The notes under the pieces: generated by a model | Seen by the model: only the letters and a program-made list of their open reading frames with translations | What the model was told of the DNA's origin: nothing | The model's database searches: none | Shown here: piece after piece, positions 53,167-61,111 of the stretch | Layout: every line of letters starts with the position of its first letter | Numbering within the stretch: the first letter of the stretch is position 1 | Position numbers and translations under genes: made by a program | Assembly (NCBI RefSeq): GCF_004683865.2 | Contig: NZ_CP040758.1 | Coordinates: 1-64,000 of the forward strand | DNA: 64,000 nucleotides | DNA from: Paracoccus liaowanqingii | GTDB lineage: Bacteria; Pseudomonadota; Alphaproteobacteria; Rhodobacterales; Rhodobacteraceae | Direction of reading: 5' to 3'

Positions 53167-53442
53167 CTACTCTCCGAACGCCCTGCCCGCCTCATGCCGG
53201 TTCCACAGCTCATTAAGTGCGTGCTCGATCAATTCAGAGTTAGTCATGTCCAACCGCGCCCGCAGGATCGCCACTCGTTCTAGGATCGGATCCCCCTTTT
53301 CAAAGTAGGCGCCAAGGTGCTTTTGTCCTACCCTCTTGCCCGAGCCTTTGGTCAGCGCAGGGTCAGCAACTAGCTTCTCCTCTAAGGGCGCGGGCTCTGC
53401 CACCTTTCCCATAGCCGCCAGTAGCGGGTTTGCTTTCTTCAT
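53167..53442 (-). CDS. Small partition-type protein (putative ParB/ParG analogue)
   Basis: A 91-residue basic protein. An N-terminal flexible region (MKKANPLLAAMGKVAEPAPL) is followed by a C-terminal ribbon-helix-helix-like part: AILRARLDMTNSELIEHALN then ELWNRHEAGRAF. Gene position just after parA and the small size fit a centromere-binding partner of ParA. Family assignment rests on context more than on motif. Confidence 0.55.
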   Translation of the reverse strand: MKKANPLLAAMGKVAEPAPLEEKLVADPALTKGSGKRVGQKHLGAYFEKGDPILERVAILRARLDMTNSELIEHALNELWNRHEAGRAFGE

Positions 53443-53443
53443 C

Positions 53444-53538
53444 CGTGCACCTTTGCCCTCTTACCTTTTTACCTTTATGCAATCGTGCACACGTGCATTC
53501 CAGCACAATTGCTTATTTGCAATTTCGTAATTCTGCAC
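53444..53538. promoter_or_regulatory. TGCAC repeats, cluster 2 (between parA and partner gene)
   Basis: Contains CGTGCACC, AATCGTGCACACGTGCATTC and TTCTGCACG. The spacing is short and irregular. It overlaps the end of parA and the promoter side of the small gene. Candidate binding site for the ribbon-helix-helix protein. Confidence 0.45.
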
Positions 53539-54139
53539 GAACCCACGCCCAGAGAGCCGAAACTTCGTCGGCAGCCTTTCCTGCGTTGGCGAGCTCTTGG
53601 ACTGTAAGGCCCGCGGCACTGGCATCTCGGTGGGCCTTCCGGCGATGCAGCACGACTGGAGCTGTCTGCGCGCCCATCGCCTCAATTACTTCTCGGGTAT
53701 AGGCTACCTCCGCCGGGCCAGTCGGATTCGCCATGTTCACCACAGCGAAGACGGGACGGGAGAAGCCGCGGCACAAGCGAAGTGTGCGCGGCATCTGTTC
53801 GAGAGGCTCGACATCGGGAGTTGTCGGGATCAGCACCAAGTCAGCGACCTCAACAGCAGCCGGCGCTTCGGTCGAACGGGCAGGGGGCGTGTCGATGATG
53901 ACCAGGTCGGCTGCATCTTTTGCCTGCGATAGCTTCTTCGGCAATTCGTTCTCAGTTGAGAACACAACAACGGGCATGTCCGCCTCGCGCCGCTCTGCCC
54001 ACTGGCTAACACTCTGCTGCGCGTCCATATCGATCATTAATACTGACAGCCCATCGCGAGCCGCCGCAACTGCCAGAGAGCGCGCGAGGGTCGATTTTCC
54101 TACACCGCCTTTCTGCATTGCAATTGTGATCACTTGCAT
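53513..54139 (-). CDS. parA: Plasmid partition ATPase ParA
   Basis: A 208-residue ParA of the short type (no N-terminal HTH). Deviant Walker A KGGVGKST is at residues 10-17, then SVLMIDMDAQQSVSQWAERR (Walker A' area) and DAADLVIIDTPPARSTEA (Walker B). It drives plasmid segregation. The ATG 54139 follows AGGGG; an upstream ATG would add 8 residues without support. Confidence 0.93.
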   Translation of the reverse strand: MQVITIAMQKGGVGKSTLARSLAVAAARDGLSVLMIDMDAQQSVSQWAERREADMPVVVFSTENELPKKLSQAKDAADLVIIDTPPARSTEAPAAVEVADLVLIPTTPDVEPLEQMPRTLRLCRGFSRPVFAVVNMANPTGPAEVAYTREVIEAMGAQTAPVVLHRRKAHRDASAAGLTVQELANAGKAADEVSALWAWVRAELRNCK

Positions 54140-54179
54140 TCTTGCCCCTTTGCTTTTGTGCACACCTGCACAGTTGCAT
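54133..54179. promoter_or_regulatory. TGCAC repeats, cluster 3 (upstream of parA)
   Basis: Contains TTTTGTGCACACCTGCACAG and TTGCATTTTTG. It lies between repA and parA, overlapping the parA promoter area. Likely operator for autoregulation of the par genes. Confidence 0.45.
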
Positions 54180-54196
54180 TTTTGATTATTGTACGC

Positions 54197-55036
54197 TTAT
54201 TCGTCCCAGTTGATGATCTCGGGGGGTATCACGCTGAACAGATCATCTTGCTTCTCCTTCTGCGCCTGCCACTGGGCCTTTTGCTCTTCAACCGATTTAG
54301 TCCACCAGGACAACCTAAGTTTCGTCACCTTCCGTCCTTGCTTTTCTGCCACGTCGACGGAGCAAGAGAAGGGGGCTAGCGCATTCACCTCAGCGACGGC
54401 CGGCTCGATAGCTTTGCGACGCAGCGCCGCGAAAGGGCCGAGCTTGCCGTGGGGCACGCCCAGGTAGTCGCGTAGCTCGTCAGTCTCAAAGTCGTTGTAG
54501 ATGATGTGCTTCAATCCGATGCGCTTAGCGATCATCTCATAAAGCGCCATGCCATATTTCGTCCCGAAGCCGTGGAGAATTTGCATCTCTAGGCGGGCAA
54601 AGATCTGGCTGTCACGGAGAATTGGTAGAAGCTTTGAGTGCAACTCATAAGTCAGCATCGTTGCGATTCCTGGGCCGAACTTCTCTACGTCTGTCGGACC
54701 AAGGAGGTGAACGTTGCGGGTCGAACCATCGGACATGCGCACACGCACAACAGTCTGCATCAGGCTCAAAATTGCCTCGGTGACGCGGTCGTTCGAGGTG
54801 TGGTTGCCTCGAAGCTCAGAGAAAGGAATTCGGTACTCTTGCCCTTCAGCCGCCATGTCGGGGCCAAAGGCGTTGGACAGCAGCTGATTGTAAATACGCC
54901 GAGCAGCCAACGTAATCTTCTCGCCCCCACGCACCTCGATCAATTCAGCCGGCTTGATGACCTCACCACGGCGCTGGAACGCCCCGAGAGTACCGCTATT
55001 GCTATCGTGACTTTTTGGGCGAGGTTCGTCCTGCAT
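54197..55036 (-). CDS. repA: Plasmid replication initiator (Rep_3 family)
   Basis: A 279-residue initiator with two winged-helix domains. It contains LAARRIYNQLLSNAFGPDMA, RIPFSELRGNHTSNDRVTEA and LHGFGTKYGMALYEMIAKRI, then FETDELRDYLGVPHGKLGPF with AALRRKAIEPAVAEVNALAP typical of the DNA-binding end. It starts about 95 bp from an array of iterons. Its own first codons (DEPRPKSHDS) are encoded by an inverted iteron, which suggests autorepression. Confidence 0.92.
   Translation of the reverse strand: MQDEPRPKSHDSNSGTLGAFQRRGEVIKPAELIEVRGGEKITLAARRIYNQLLSNAFGPDMAAEGQEYRIPFSELRGNHTSNDRVTEAILSLMQTVVRVRMSDGSTRNVHLLGPTDVEKFGPGIATMLTYELHSKLLPILRDSQIFARLEMQILHGFGTKYGMALYEMIAKRIGLKHIIYNDFETDELRDYLGVPHGKLGPFAALRRKAIEPAVAEVNALAPFSCSVDVAEKQGRKVTKLRLSWWTKSVEEQKAQWQAQKEKQDDLFSVIPPEIINWDE
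55005..55024 (-). promoter_or_regulatory. Inverted iteron within the repA 5' coding region
   Basis: On the minus strand CCTCGCCCAAAAAGTCACGA, the same 20-bp word as the iterons at 55131-55270 but opposite in direction. It overlaps repA codons near the start. A place for RepA to bind its own gene and limit expression. Confidence 0.7.
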
Positions 55037-55130
55037 CTAATGTGACCTATCTTGCATGCTACGTCACATTAGTCGGAGATGTTACGGATTTGAAAGCATA
55101 ATGGCGGAGATCGGCCTGAAATTGCTGCAA

Positions 55131-55270
55131 CCTCGCCCCAAAAGTCACCATGCGTATAAATCGGGTTGGGGCAAAGCAAAGGACCTCGCCCCAAAAGTCA
55201 CCATACCTCGCCCAGAAAGTCACCTTACCTCGCCCAAAAAGTCACCATACCTCGCCCCATAGGTCACAGT
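55131..55270. repeat. Iterons of the plasmid replication origin
   Basis: Consensus CCTCGCCCCAAAAGTCACCA(T). Copies start at 55131, 55184, 55206, 55228 and 55250: the last four are in perfect 22-bp register, while the first is set 53 bp apart. The fifth copy is degenerate (CCTCGCCCCATAGGTCACAG). With the AT-rich region beyond they form a typical iteron oriV for a Rep_3 protein. Confidence 0.92.
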
Positions 55271-55365
55271 CGCGCTATATTTTTTATTTAATTCAAAGGC
55301 TTATTTACGTTAAAATAAGAAAACTAAAAAAGAAAAAAAGAACAGCGAAATAGGGGACACCCAGC
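55271..55365. other. AT-rich part of oriV
   Basis: A run of about 95 bp of mainly A and T directly after the iterons (TATATTTTTTATTTAATTCA and so on). Probable DNA-unwinding element. No perfect DnaA box was seen. Confidence 0.6.
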
Positions 55366-55598
55366 ATGTCCCCTAAACGTAAAAACACAACCGTGCTCGA
55401 CTGGCCCGACCAGCTCTCAATGGCACCGCCCGAGCTAACCGTCCGGCCTGGTCTTATATTGGGGAGGGTTGTCTCGCACGCATAACCAGCCGCGATGCAG
55501 CCCTGAAACACCCCATGAAAGGCAGTCCGAATGCGGTCACGTTCCAACGCGGTGAGACGGCACCGGTGAGGCAAGGGCATCGGACGATCATTCGCAAC
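55366..55598. other. No gene seen
   Basis: Between oriV and the IS427-type element. A minus-strand frame (55305-55580) reads through the AT-rich DNA, but its product is not recognisable. Confidence 0.35.
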
Positions 55599-55614
55599 TA
55601 GGGCCTGTTGACGT

Positions 55615-56042
55615 TCATCTTAGCTGAATGACTGTGGCTGCAATCGAGATGAACGCCTTGAAGCTTTCGTCGGTTTTGCACGAGCGCATGGCGATACCCC
55701 GGTTTTCCTTGAGCTTTCCAAAGTAATTCTCAATCAGATGGCGCCATTTGTAGGTGTCCTTATCGAATGCGGCGGGAAACCGTCGGTTGGCTTTTGGCGG
55801 GATGACCGGGACAATCCTGCGTTCGCTCAGCTCGGCTCGCAGCCAATCGGCATCGAAGGCGCGGTCGGCGAGCAGGTAATCAGCACTAAGGTTACTGATC
55901 AACTCTGGCACCGCGCGCAGATCATGTGCCTGCCCTGGCAGGAGGCGGAAATCGACAAGGTTTCCAAGGGCGTCCGTCAACGCCAATATCTTGGTCGTCA
56001 TGCCGCCCCGCGAGCGCCCTATGGCTTGGCTTTGAGTCCCCC
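55615..56042 (-). pseudogene. IS427-group transposase OrfB (interrupted copy C)
   Basis: The coding sequence from 55615 to 56001 is the same 128 residues as in copy B (LTDALGNLVDFRLLPGQAHD and so on), but it is separated from OrfA by the IS1111-group element, so no fusion protein can be made. Confidence 0.85.
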
Positions 56043-56114
56043 TTTATGGATGGCCCGCCCCTCCCGCCGATCTCCGTGTAGGATGTCGGTGTTCAATGGA
56101 GGAAGGAGCGGACC

Positions 56115-57143
56115 ATGAGCATTGTGATCGTTGGCATCGACCTAGGCAAGAACAGCTGCAGCATCGTCGGTCTCGACAGCCTGGGGACAGTGGTGGTGCG
56201 ACGGCGATTGCGTCGTGACGGCGTCATCGCCTTCGCGTCGAAGCTGCCGGCCTGCATCATGGCCATGGAGGCGTGTTGCGGCGCTCATCACATGGGACGG
56301 TCGCTGGCAGCACTGGGGCATGAGGTCCGGCTGATGTCGCCGGAATATGTCCGGCCTTACGTCAAGGCGCAGAAGAATGATGATCGCGACGCTGAGGCCA
56401 TTGCCGAAGCGGCAACCCGACCCACCATGCGCTTTGTCGAACTCAAGAGCGAGGAGCAACTCGACGTCCAGACGTTGCATCGGGTGCGGGATCGACTGGT
56501 CGGAGAACGCACGTCGCTGACCAACCAGATCAGGAGCCTTCTGCTGGAACGGGGACATGTCGTAGCACAGGGCCATGCCCGGTTGCGCCACCTGCTCGCT
56601 GACATGCTCGACCCCGGCACGGGCAGCCTCAGTCCCCGCATGGCTTTCCTGCTCGGCGACATGCGCACGCGGTGGGACGAGCTTGACCGCCGCATTGCCG
56701 CTTTTGACGCCGAGTTCGCGGCCATGGCTCGGACCGATGAGCGAGCACGGCGGCTGACAAGCATTCCGGGCATCGGTGCGCTGAATGCCACCGCATTGGT
56801 CGCCGCTGTCGGCAACGCCGCGACATTCACGAAAGGACGCAATCTGGCCGCCTGGCTGGGTCTGGTGCCCAGGCAGGCGACAACAGGAGGCAAACCGAAA
56901 CTGCTCGGGATCACGAAGCGCGGCAGTCGATACCTGCGCAAGATGCTGATCCAAGGCGCGCGATCTGCCATGCCAACACTGGCAAAAGCGAATTCTGCCG
57001 TAGGCGCCTGGCTGCGTGCACTGCTTGTGCGCACCCATCCCAACGTCGCTGTTGTCGCCCTTGCTGCGAAGATGGCCCGCACTGTCTGGGCGCTTCTGCG
57101 GCACGGGCGAAACTATGAAGCCGTGCCGCAGGCGGCCGGTTGA
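56115..57143 (+). CDS. IS110-family transposase (IS1111 group), copy B
   Basis: A 342-residue DEDD transposase identical to the product of 9486-10514 (Asp9 in GIDLGKN; KNDDRDAEAI; PRQATTGGKPKLLGITKRGS). Identity of both copies indicates recent movement or exchange between them. Confidence 0.93.
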   Translation: MSIVIVGIDLGKNSCSIVGLDSLGTVVVRRRLRRDGVIAFASKLPACIMAMEACCGAHHMGRSLAALGHEVRLMSPEYVRPYVKAQKNDDRDAEAIAEAATRPTMRFVELKSEEQLDVQTLHRVRDRLVGERTSLTNQIRSLLLERGHVVAQGHARLRHLLADMLDPGTGSLSPRMAFLLGDMRTRWDELDRRIAAFDAEFAAMARTDERARRLTSIPGIGALNATALVAAVGNAATFTKGRNLAAWLGLVPRQATTGGKPKLLGITKRGSRYLRKMLIQGARSAMPTLAKANSAVGAWLRALLVRTHPNVAVVALAAKMARTVWALLRHGRNYEAVPQAAG

Positions 57144-57395
57144 GGAACACGCGCCCGTCTTGAACACAGCCGGGCGCAACGAGCTGCGAGTGGTGAAAGG
57201 AAGATGGCCTGACAGTTGATCGGCGTTGCAAAAACCTCCGGCGCAAAATGGCCCACTGAGGCCGGCCCCTTTATGAGGATTGTGACGCGCGGATCTCCAT
57301 CTTGGCGGCGGCCTTTGTGCCGACATGCCGGATACGTTTGTGCAGACTGATCATGTCATCAAAAATTTCCGCTTGCAGACGGGGCGGGCCATACG
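57144..57395 (+). ncRNA. Candidate guide (seek/bridge) RNA region of IS1111-group element, copy B
   Basis: Same sequence as 10515-10766, with CCCCTTTATG at 57266-57275 and ATACGTTTGTGC at 57332-57343 mirroring left and right junctions. See copy A for reasoning. Confidence 0.5.
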
Positions 57396-57396
57396 T

Positions 57397-57718
57397 TTGC
57401 GCCCTGACCAGAACGGTGAACCTTGACAATCGAGCCGTCGATCATTGCGTATTCAAAGTCGGCGACCGTGCTCAAAATTTTGAACATTCTGTAGAAAGCG
57501 TCAGCCTTCACCCACCGGCGAAAACGCTTGAACACAGAATTCCACTTTCCAAACTCATCGGGCAATTCGCGCCACTGAGCACCCGTCCGCACGATCCACA
57601 GGACCGCCTCGACGAACAGGCGCGGATCGCGCCCCGTTTGGCCAGGATCAGACCGTTTTCCGAGGCAAAAGGGTTCGATGATCGCCCATTGGGCATCGGT
57701 CAGGGCACGTCGGGTCAA
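57397..57718 (-). pseudogene. IS427-group transposase OrfA (interrupted copy C)
   Basis: Same as OrfA of copy B from MTRRALTDAQWAIIEPFCLG to KVHRSGQGA; it then continues into IS1111-group sequence (NVWPAPSASGNF-stop). The first catalytic Asp is present but the fusion to OrfB is lost. Confidence 0.85.
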
Positions 57719-57829
57719 GGTTGCTCTCCACTCTTTGCGACCTTGAATCAGACCTCAGCTGAAGTGTGAATCCCGAACGTCAACAGACCCTAGTTGCAGG
57801 CCAAGGATCAGACATTGTGAGAGGCTTTG

Positions 57830-59232
57830 GGCAGTGTCCCCGGTGGTGGTGTAGGAGGCCGCGCGCGGAGCCTCCGGCGTAGCGCAGCGCGCGGCCGCGG
57901 GTGATGCTGGCGGTCCACCGCCGATCTTCGGAAAAGGTTCGGGTTGCGACACTTGGAACCAACAACGGAGATGACGATGACCGACGACAGAATGGCGCTG
58001 ATCGAGCTGGTTGAGAAGGAGGTTGACGGCGACCTCGTGCGCGAGATGCTGGCCTTTGCGGCCGGGCGCATCATGGAGGCCGAGGTGGAGGCACGGACGG
58101 GTGCAGCCAAAGGCGCGCGCACGCCGACGCGTGAGGTTCAGCGTAACGGATATCGCGACCGTGACTGGGACACACGCGCCGGACGGATCGCGCTGGAAAT
58201 CCCGAGGCTGCGCAAGGGCAGCTACTTCCCGAGCTTTCTGGAGCCACGCCGCACGGCCGAGAAGGCCCTCGTGGCTGTAATTCAGGAGGCCTACGTCCAC
58301 GGCGTCTCGACGCGGTCGGTCGACGATTTGGGTCAAGGCCATGGGCGCGGGCGGCATGTCCAAGAGCCAGGTCAGCCGCCTCTGCGCCGAGATCGACGAG
58401 CGCGTGAACGCGTTCCTGTCCCGGCCTCTGGAGGGCGCGTGGCCCTATCTCTGGCTCGATGCGACTTACCTCAAGGTCCGCGAGGGCGGGAGGATCATCA
58501 GCCGTGCCGTGATAATCGCCGTGGCGGTCAACGAGGACGGCAAGCGTGAGGTGTTGGGTGTGGCCACAGGTCCCTCGGAGGCTGAAACCTTCTGGACCGA
58601 GTTCCTGCGTAGCCTCGCCGACCGCGGCCTACGCGGCGTGAAGCTGGTGATCGCCGACGATCACAAAGGCCTGCGGGCCGCCGCACGCCGCGTGTTTAAC
58701 GCCACCCAGCAGCGCTGCCGGGTTCACTGGATGCGCAACGCTCTGGCGCACGCCCCGGCCAAGCAGCGCACCGCCGTTGCGGCAATGCTGAAGACGATCT
58801 TCGCGCAGGAGACCAAGGCCGAGGCCGAAGCCCAGTGGGAGATCGTGGCTGACGCGCTTCGCGACAAGCAGCCCAAACTCGGCGCCCTGATGGACAGCTC
58901 CCGCGACGACGTGCTGGCTTACATGTCCTTTCCCCGCGAGCACTGGACCCAGATCGCCTCGACGAATCCGCTGGAGCGGGTGAACCGCGAGGTGAAGCGG
59001 CGCGCCAGACGTCATCGGCATCTTCCCGAATGACAAAGCCATCATTCGCCTCGTCGGCGCGCTCATGCTCGAGACCAACGACGAATGGGCGGTCGCCCGG
59101 CGATACATGTCGCTTGAAACGCTCGCCCGCGTCACCGACAATCACAACGTCAGGCTGCCCGCCGTGGCCACCTGATCAAGCCCTGACCTCTCCGAGGGTC
59201 GGCACTCTTACACCACGCTGTGGGACACTATC
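57830..59232 (+). mobile_element. IS256-family element with 8-bp target repeats
   Basis: A 1403-bp element. Terminal repeats: GGCAGTGTCCCCGGTGGTGG and the complement of a GATAGTGTCCCACAGCGTGG end. The 8-bp direct repeat AGGCTTTG lies on each side (57822-57829, 59233-59240), normal for the family. The repeats are intact, so insertion is relatively recent, yet the transposase has two frameshifts. Confidence 0.9.
57971..59175 (+). pseudogene. IS256 (mutator-type) transposase with two 1-bp insertions
   Basis: Three frames in order: [20 protein letters not shown] to [18 protein letters not shown] (to about 58330); [20 protein letters not shown] to STNPLERVNREVKRRAR (58341-59010), with catalytic region [15 protein letters not shown] and VKLVIADDHKGL; then DVIGIFPNDKAIIRLVGALM to VRLPAVAT-stop. 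One extra G near 58331 and one extra A near 59010 explain both shifts. These may be real mutations or assembly errors. Confidence 0.85.
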
Positions 59233-59240
59233 AGGCTTTG

Positions 59241-59729
59241 TTCACCTGCCTCATAGAGAAGCAGCCAAATGAAAGCACTCTTTCACCTGGCCGGCCAAGC
59301 CTGCTGCCACGACTGCAGATGGCAAACGCTCCGGAAATGCCAGTCTACATTCGATGCACGTCGATAGATTGCAACTGGCACGAAGCATACAATACACGCA
59401 TAAGGCGAATTTACATACAGATCACAAATTGGTGACAAGTTCTGCACTGACATGCCAATAAATTCAGACAATGCAAGAAATGCACACATTCAGACTTTAA
59501 GGTTGTGAGAGGTGATGGCGTCAAACTATTGTATAAATTAGAAAAAAAATATAAAAAACGTGTGACTATGAGAACCAGAATAAAACAGGCATTTCGCTAC
59601 CCTCTTGCATCATCTGGACTTAACTGTCTATTTAGATAGGTGAGGACGCCGGAGACCTCTGTTGGCCTAAACAGTTGTCATTTTGTCGGCACCCCAAAAA
59701 ACGTATGTCTATGACAGTGGAACGGTCCG
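59241..59729. other. Intergenic region, GC falls then rises
   Basis: No gene recognised. AT-rich around 59500-59640. Likely holds the promoter of the following glycan operon. Confidence 0.4.
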
Positions 59730-61109
59730 ATGACCTTTGCCTATTCGATTGCGGTTGACCCTACGCTGGCCCGCGTCTGCGACGGACTTCTGGAACGCCA
59801 TCTGCCACCGACCCTGCTCGGCATGCTAGATGTCGCGGAGACCGACGGACCCGTCCCCGGGCGCACCTGCCTGGCGCAGCTGATGCCGCTTGGCGCCGGC
59901 GCGGACGAGGCGAAGCGGCTGTCCGAGAGCGGGCATCACGGGCTGCCCGTCATCGAGGTCGATCCCGAGCATCCCGAACTGCTGGCCGAGCGGGTCACCG
60001 CGCTTCTGGTCGAGCGGCTGCAGCGCAGCGAGACGACCGCCGCTGCGTCGCGCGAAGCGGCCGCACTGCTGCGGCGCGAGAACATCTCGGGCGCGGGGCG
60101 GTTCCGCGAGATCGAAAGCTTCCTGCACGCGCTTGGCAATCCGCATGTGGCACAGTCCCTGAACTGGGAGCCCTCGGGTACCGTGGCGGAACTGCCCGCC
60201 GACGGCTCGGTCGTTCAGCATCTGCCCCTGAACATCGTCAGCATCACCGCGATCGACCTGTGGCTGCCCGAGCGCCTGCATGTCCGCAACTGCGAGATCC
60301 GGGTGTCGCTGCAGGACAGCACCGGCGACGAGCATGCGCTGGCCGAGATCCCCGACGAGATGCGGATCGGGTCGGGATGGGTGCGCTTTGCCCTGCCGAT
60401 GGCGCTGCAGGGGGATGCGCGCAACTGCTCGCTGATCCTGCGCAATGCCGGGCCCGCGCGGCTGGTGGTGGGTCTGGGCATGCGCATGCCCGATGCCCGC
60501 TTCACCGCGCAGGGCGACACGATGCCCGGCGACCAGGTCCTGGCGCTGCGGGTCTGGAAGGCGCTGGCGGGCGCCTCGATCCCCGAGCGGCGCGACGCGC
60601 CGATGATCGATCCGCGTCTGGAGATGACGGCCAGCCTGCTGCAGCCCTCGGCTTTGCCCGCGCCCGAAATCTTCGGCATGCCGAGCTCGGCCACGGATTA
60701 CATCACCGCCGATTTCTGGGCGGCCGAGGATGCGATCATGGTCCATCCCTCGCGCAGCGGCGCCGTCTGCGCGGTGATCCGCGACGTGCCGATGCGCGGG
60801 CTGCTGCAGCTGTCGGCGGTGGTCAACACCGGCCATGCCCGCTCGCCCAACCTGAACTTTGCCATCGGCGTCACGCCGCATCGCGCCATCGGCCGCGACG
60901 GCATCTGGGAAAGCTGCATGGGGTCTTGGGTCCACGGCCTGCCCGCGAATGGTTGGGGCCAGGTCCATTGCGTGCCTAAGGGCCCGATCGAGCGGGCTGA
61001 CATCTATCTGGCCACTTCGCTGGCCCAGGACATGCCCAACGAGCACAGCTGGGGTCTTTTCCGCAGCTTCCGCGCCGTGACCGGCCAGCGTGCTACGCAG
61101 GAGGAATAG
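59730..61109 (+). CDS. Hypothetical protein of glycan cluster (DUF6212-like)
   Basis: A 459-residue protein, very GC-rich. N-terminal 130 residues are helical (LLERHLPPTLLGMLDVAETD; VTALLVERLQRSETTAAASR), then two beta-sandwich-like parts (IDLWLPERLHVRNCEIRVSL; WVRFALPMALQGDARNCSLI; later FWAAEDAIMVHPSRSGAVCA). The layout suits a carbohydrate-binding protein. No signal peptide or membrane helix. It ends 2 bp before a glycosyltransferase gene, so the two form an operon. DUF6212 is my best family guess. Confidence 0.5.
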   Translation: MTFAYSIAVDPTLARVCDGLLERHLPPTLLGMLDVAETDGPVPGRTCLAQLMPLGAGADEAKRLSESGHHGLPVIEVDPEHPELLAERVTALLVERLQRSETTAAASREAAALLRRENISGAGRFREIESFLHALGNPHVAQSLNWEPSGTVAELPADGSVVQHLPLNIVSITAIDLWLPERLHVRNCEIRVSLQDSTGDEHALAEIPDEMRIGSGWVRFALPMALQGDARNCSLILRNAGPARLVVGLGMRMPDARFTAQGDTMPGDQVLALRVWKALAGASIPERRDAPMIDPRLEMTASLLQPSALPAPEIFGMPSSATDYITADFWAAEDAIMVHPSRSGAVCAVIRDVPMRGLLQLSAVVNTGHARSPNLNFAIGVTPHRAIGRDGIWESCMGSWVHGLPANGWGQVHCVPKGPIERADIYLATSLAQDMPNEHSWGLFRSFRAVTGQRATQEE

Positions 61110-61111
61110 CA

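Larger units (their letters stand above)
56046..57395 (+). mobile_element. IS110-family element, IS1111 group, copy B (1350 bp)
   Basis: Same length, same subterminal repeats (ATGGCCCGCCCC / GGGGCGGGCCAT) and same transposase as copy A. The junctions CCCCCTTTATGG and ATACGTTTGCGCC are the same as in copy A, and the direction relative to the host IS is the same. The empty target is present at 16966-16983 in IS427 copy B. Confidence 0.92.
55599..57792 (-). mobile_element. IS5-family element (IS427 group), copy C, interrupted
   Basis: The body 55601-57790 is flanked by TA (55599-55600, 57791-57792). With the 1350-bp insertion and its 2-bp core duplication removed, it is 838 bp, the same as copy B at 16578-17415, with the same OrfA and OrfB proteins. 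It is in the opposite orientation to copy B. Confidence 0.92.

Noticed and set aside
55305-55580. Minus-strand ORF of 91 codons near oriV
   Set aside because: Its end is low-complexity (run of Phe) translated from AT-rich origin DNA; no homology recognised.
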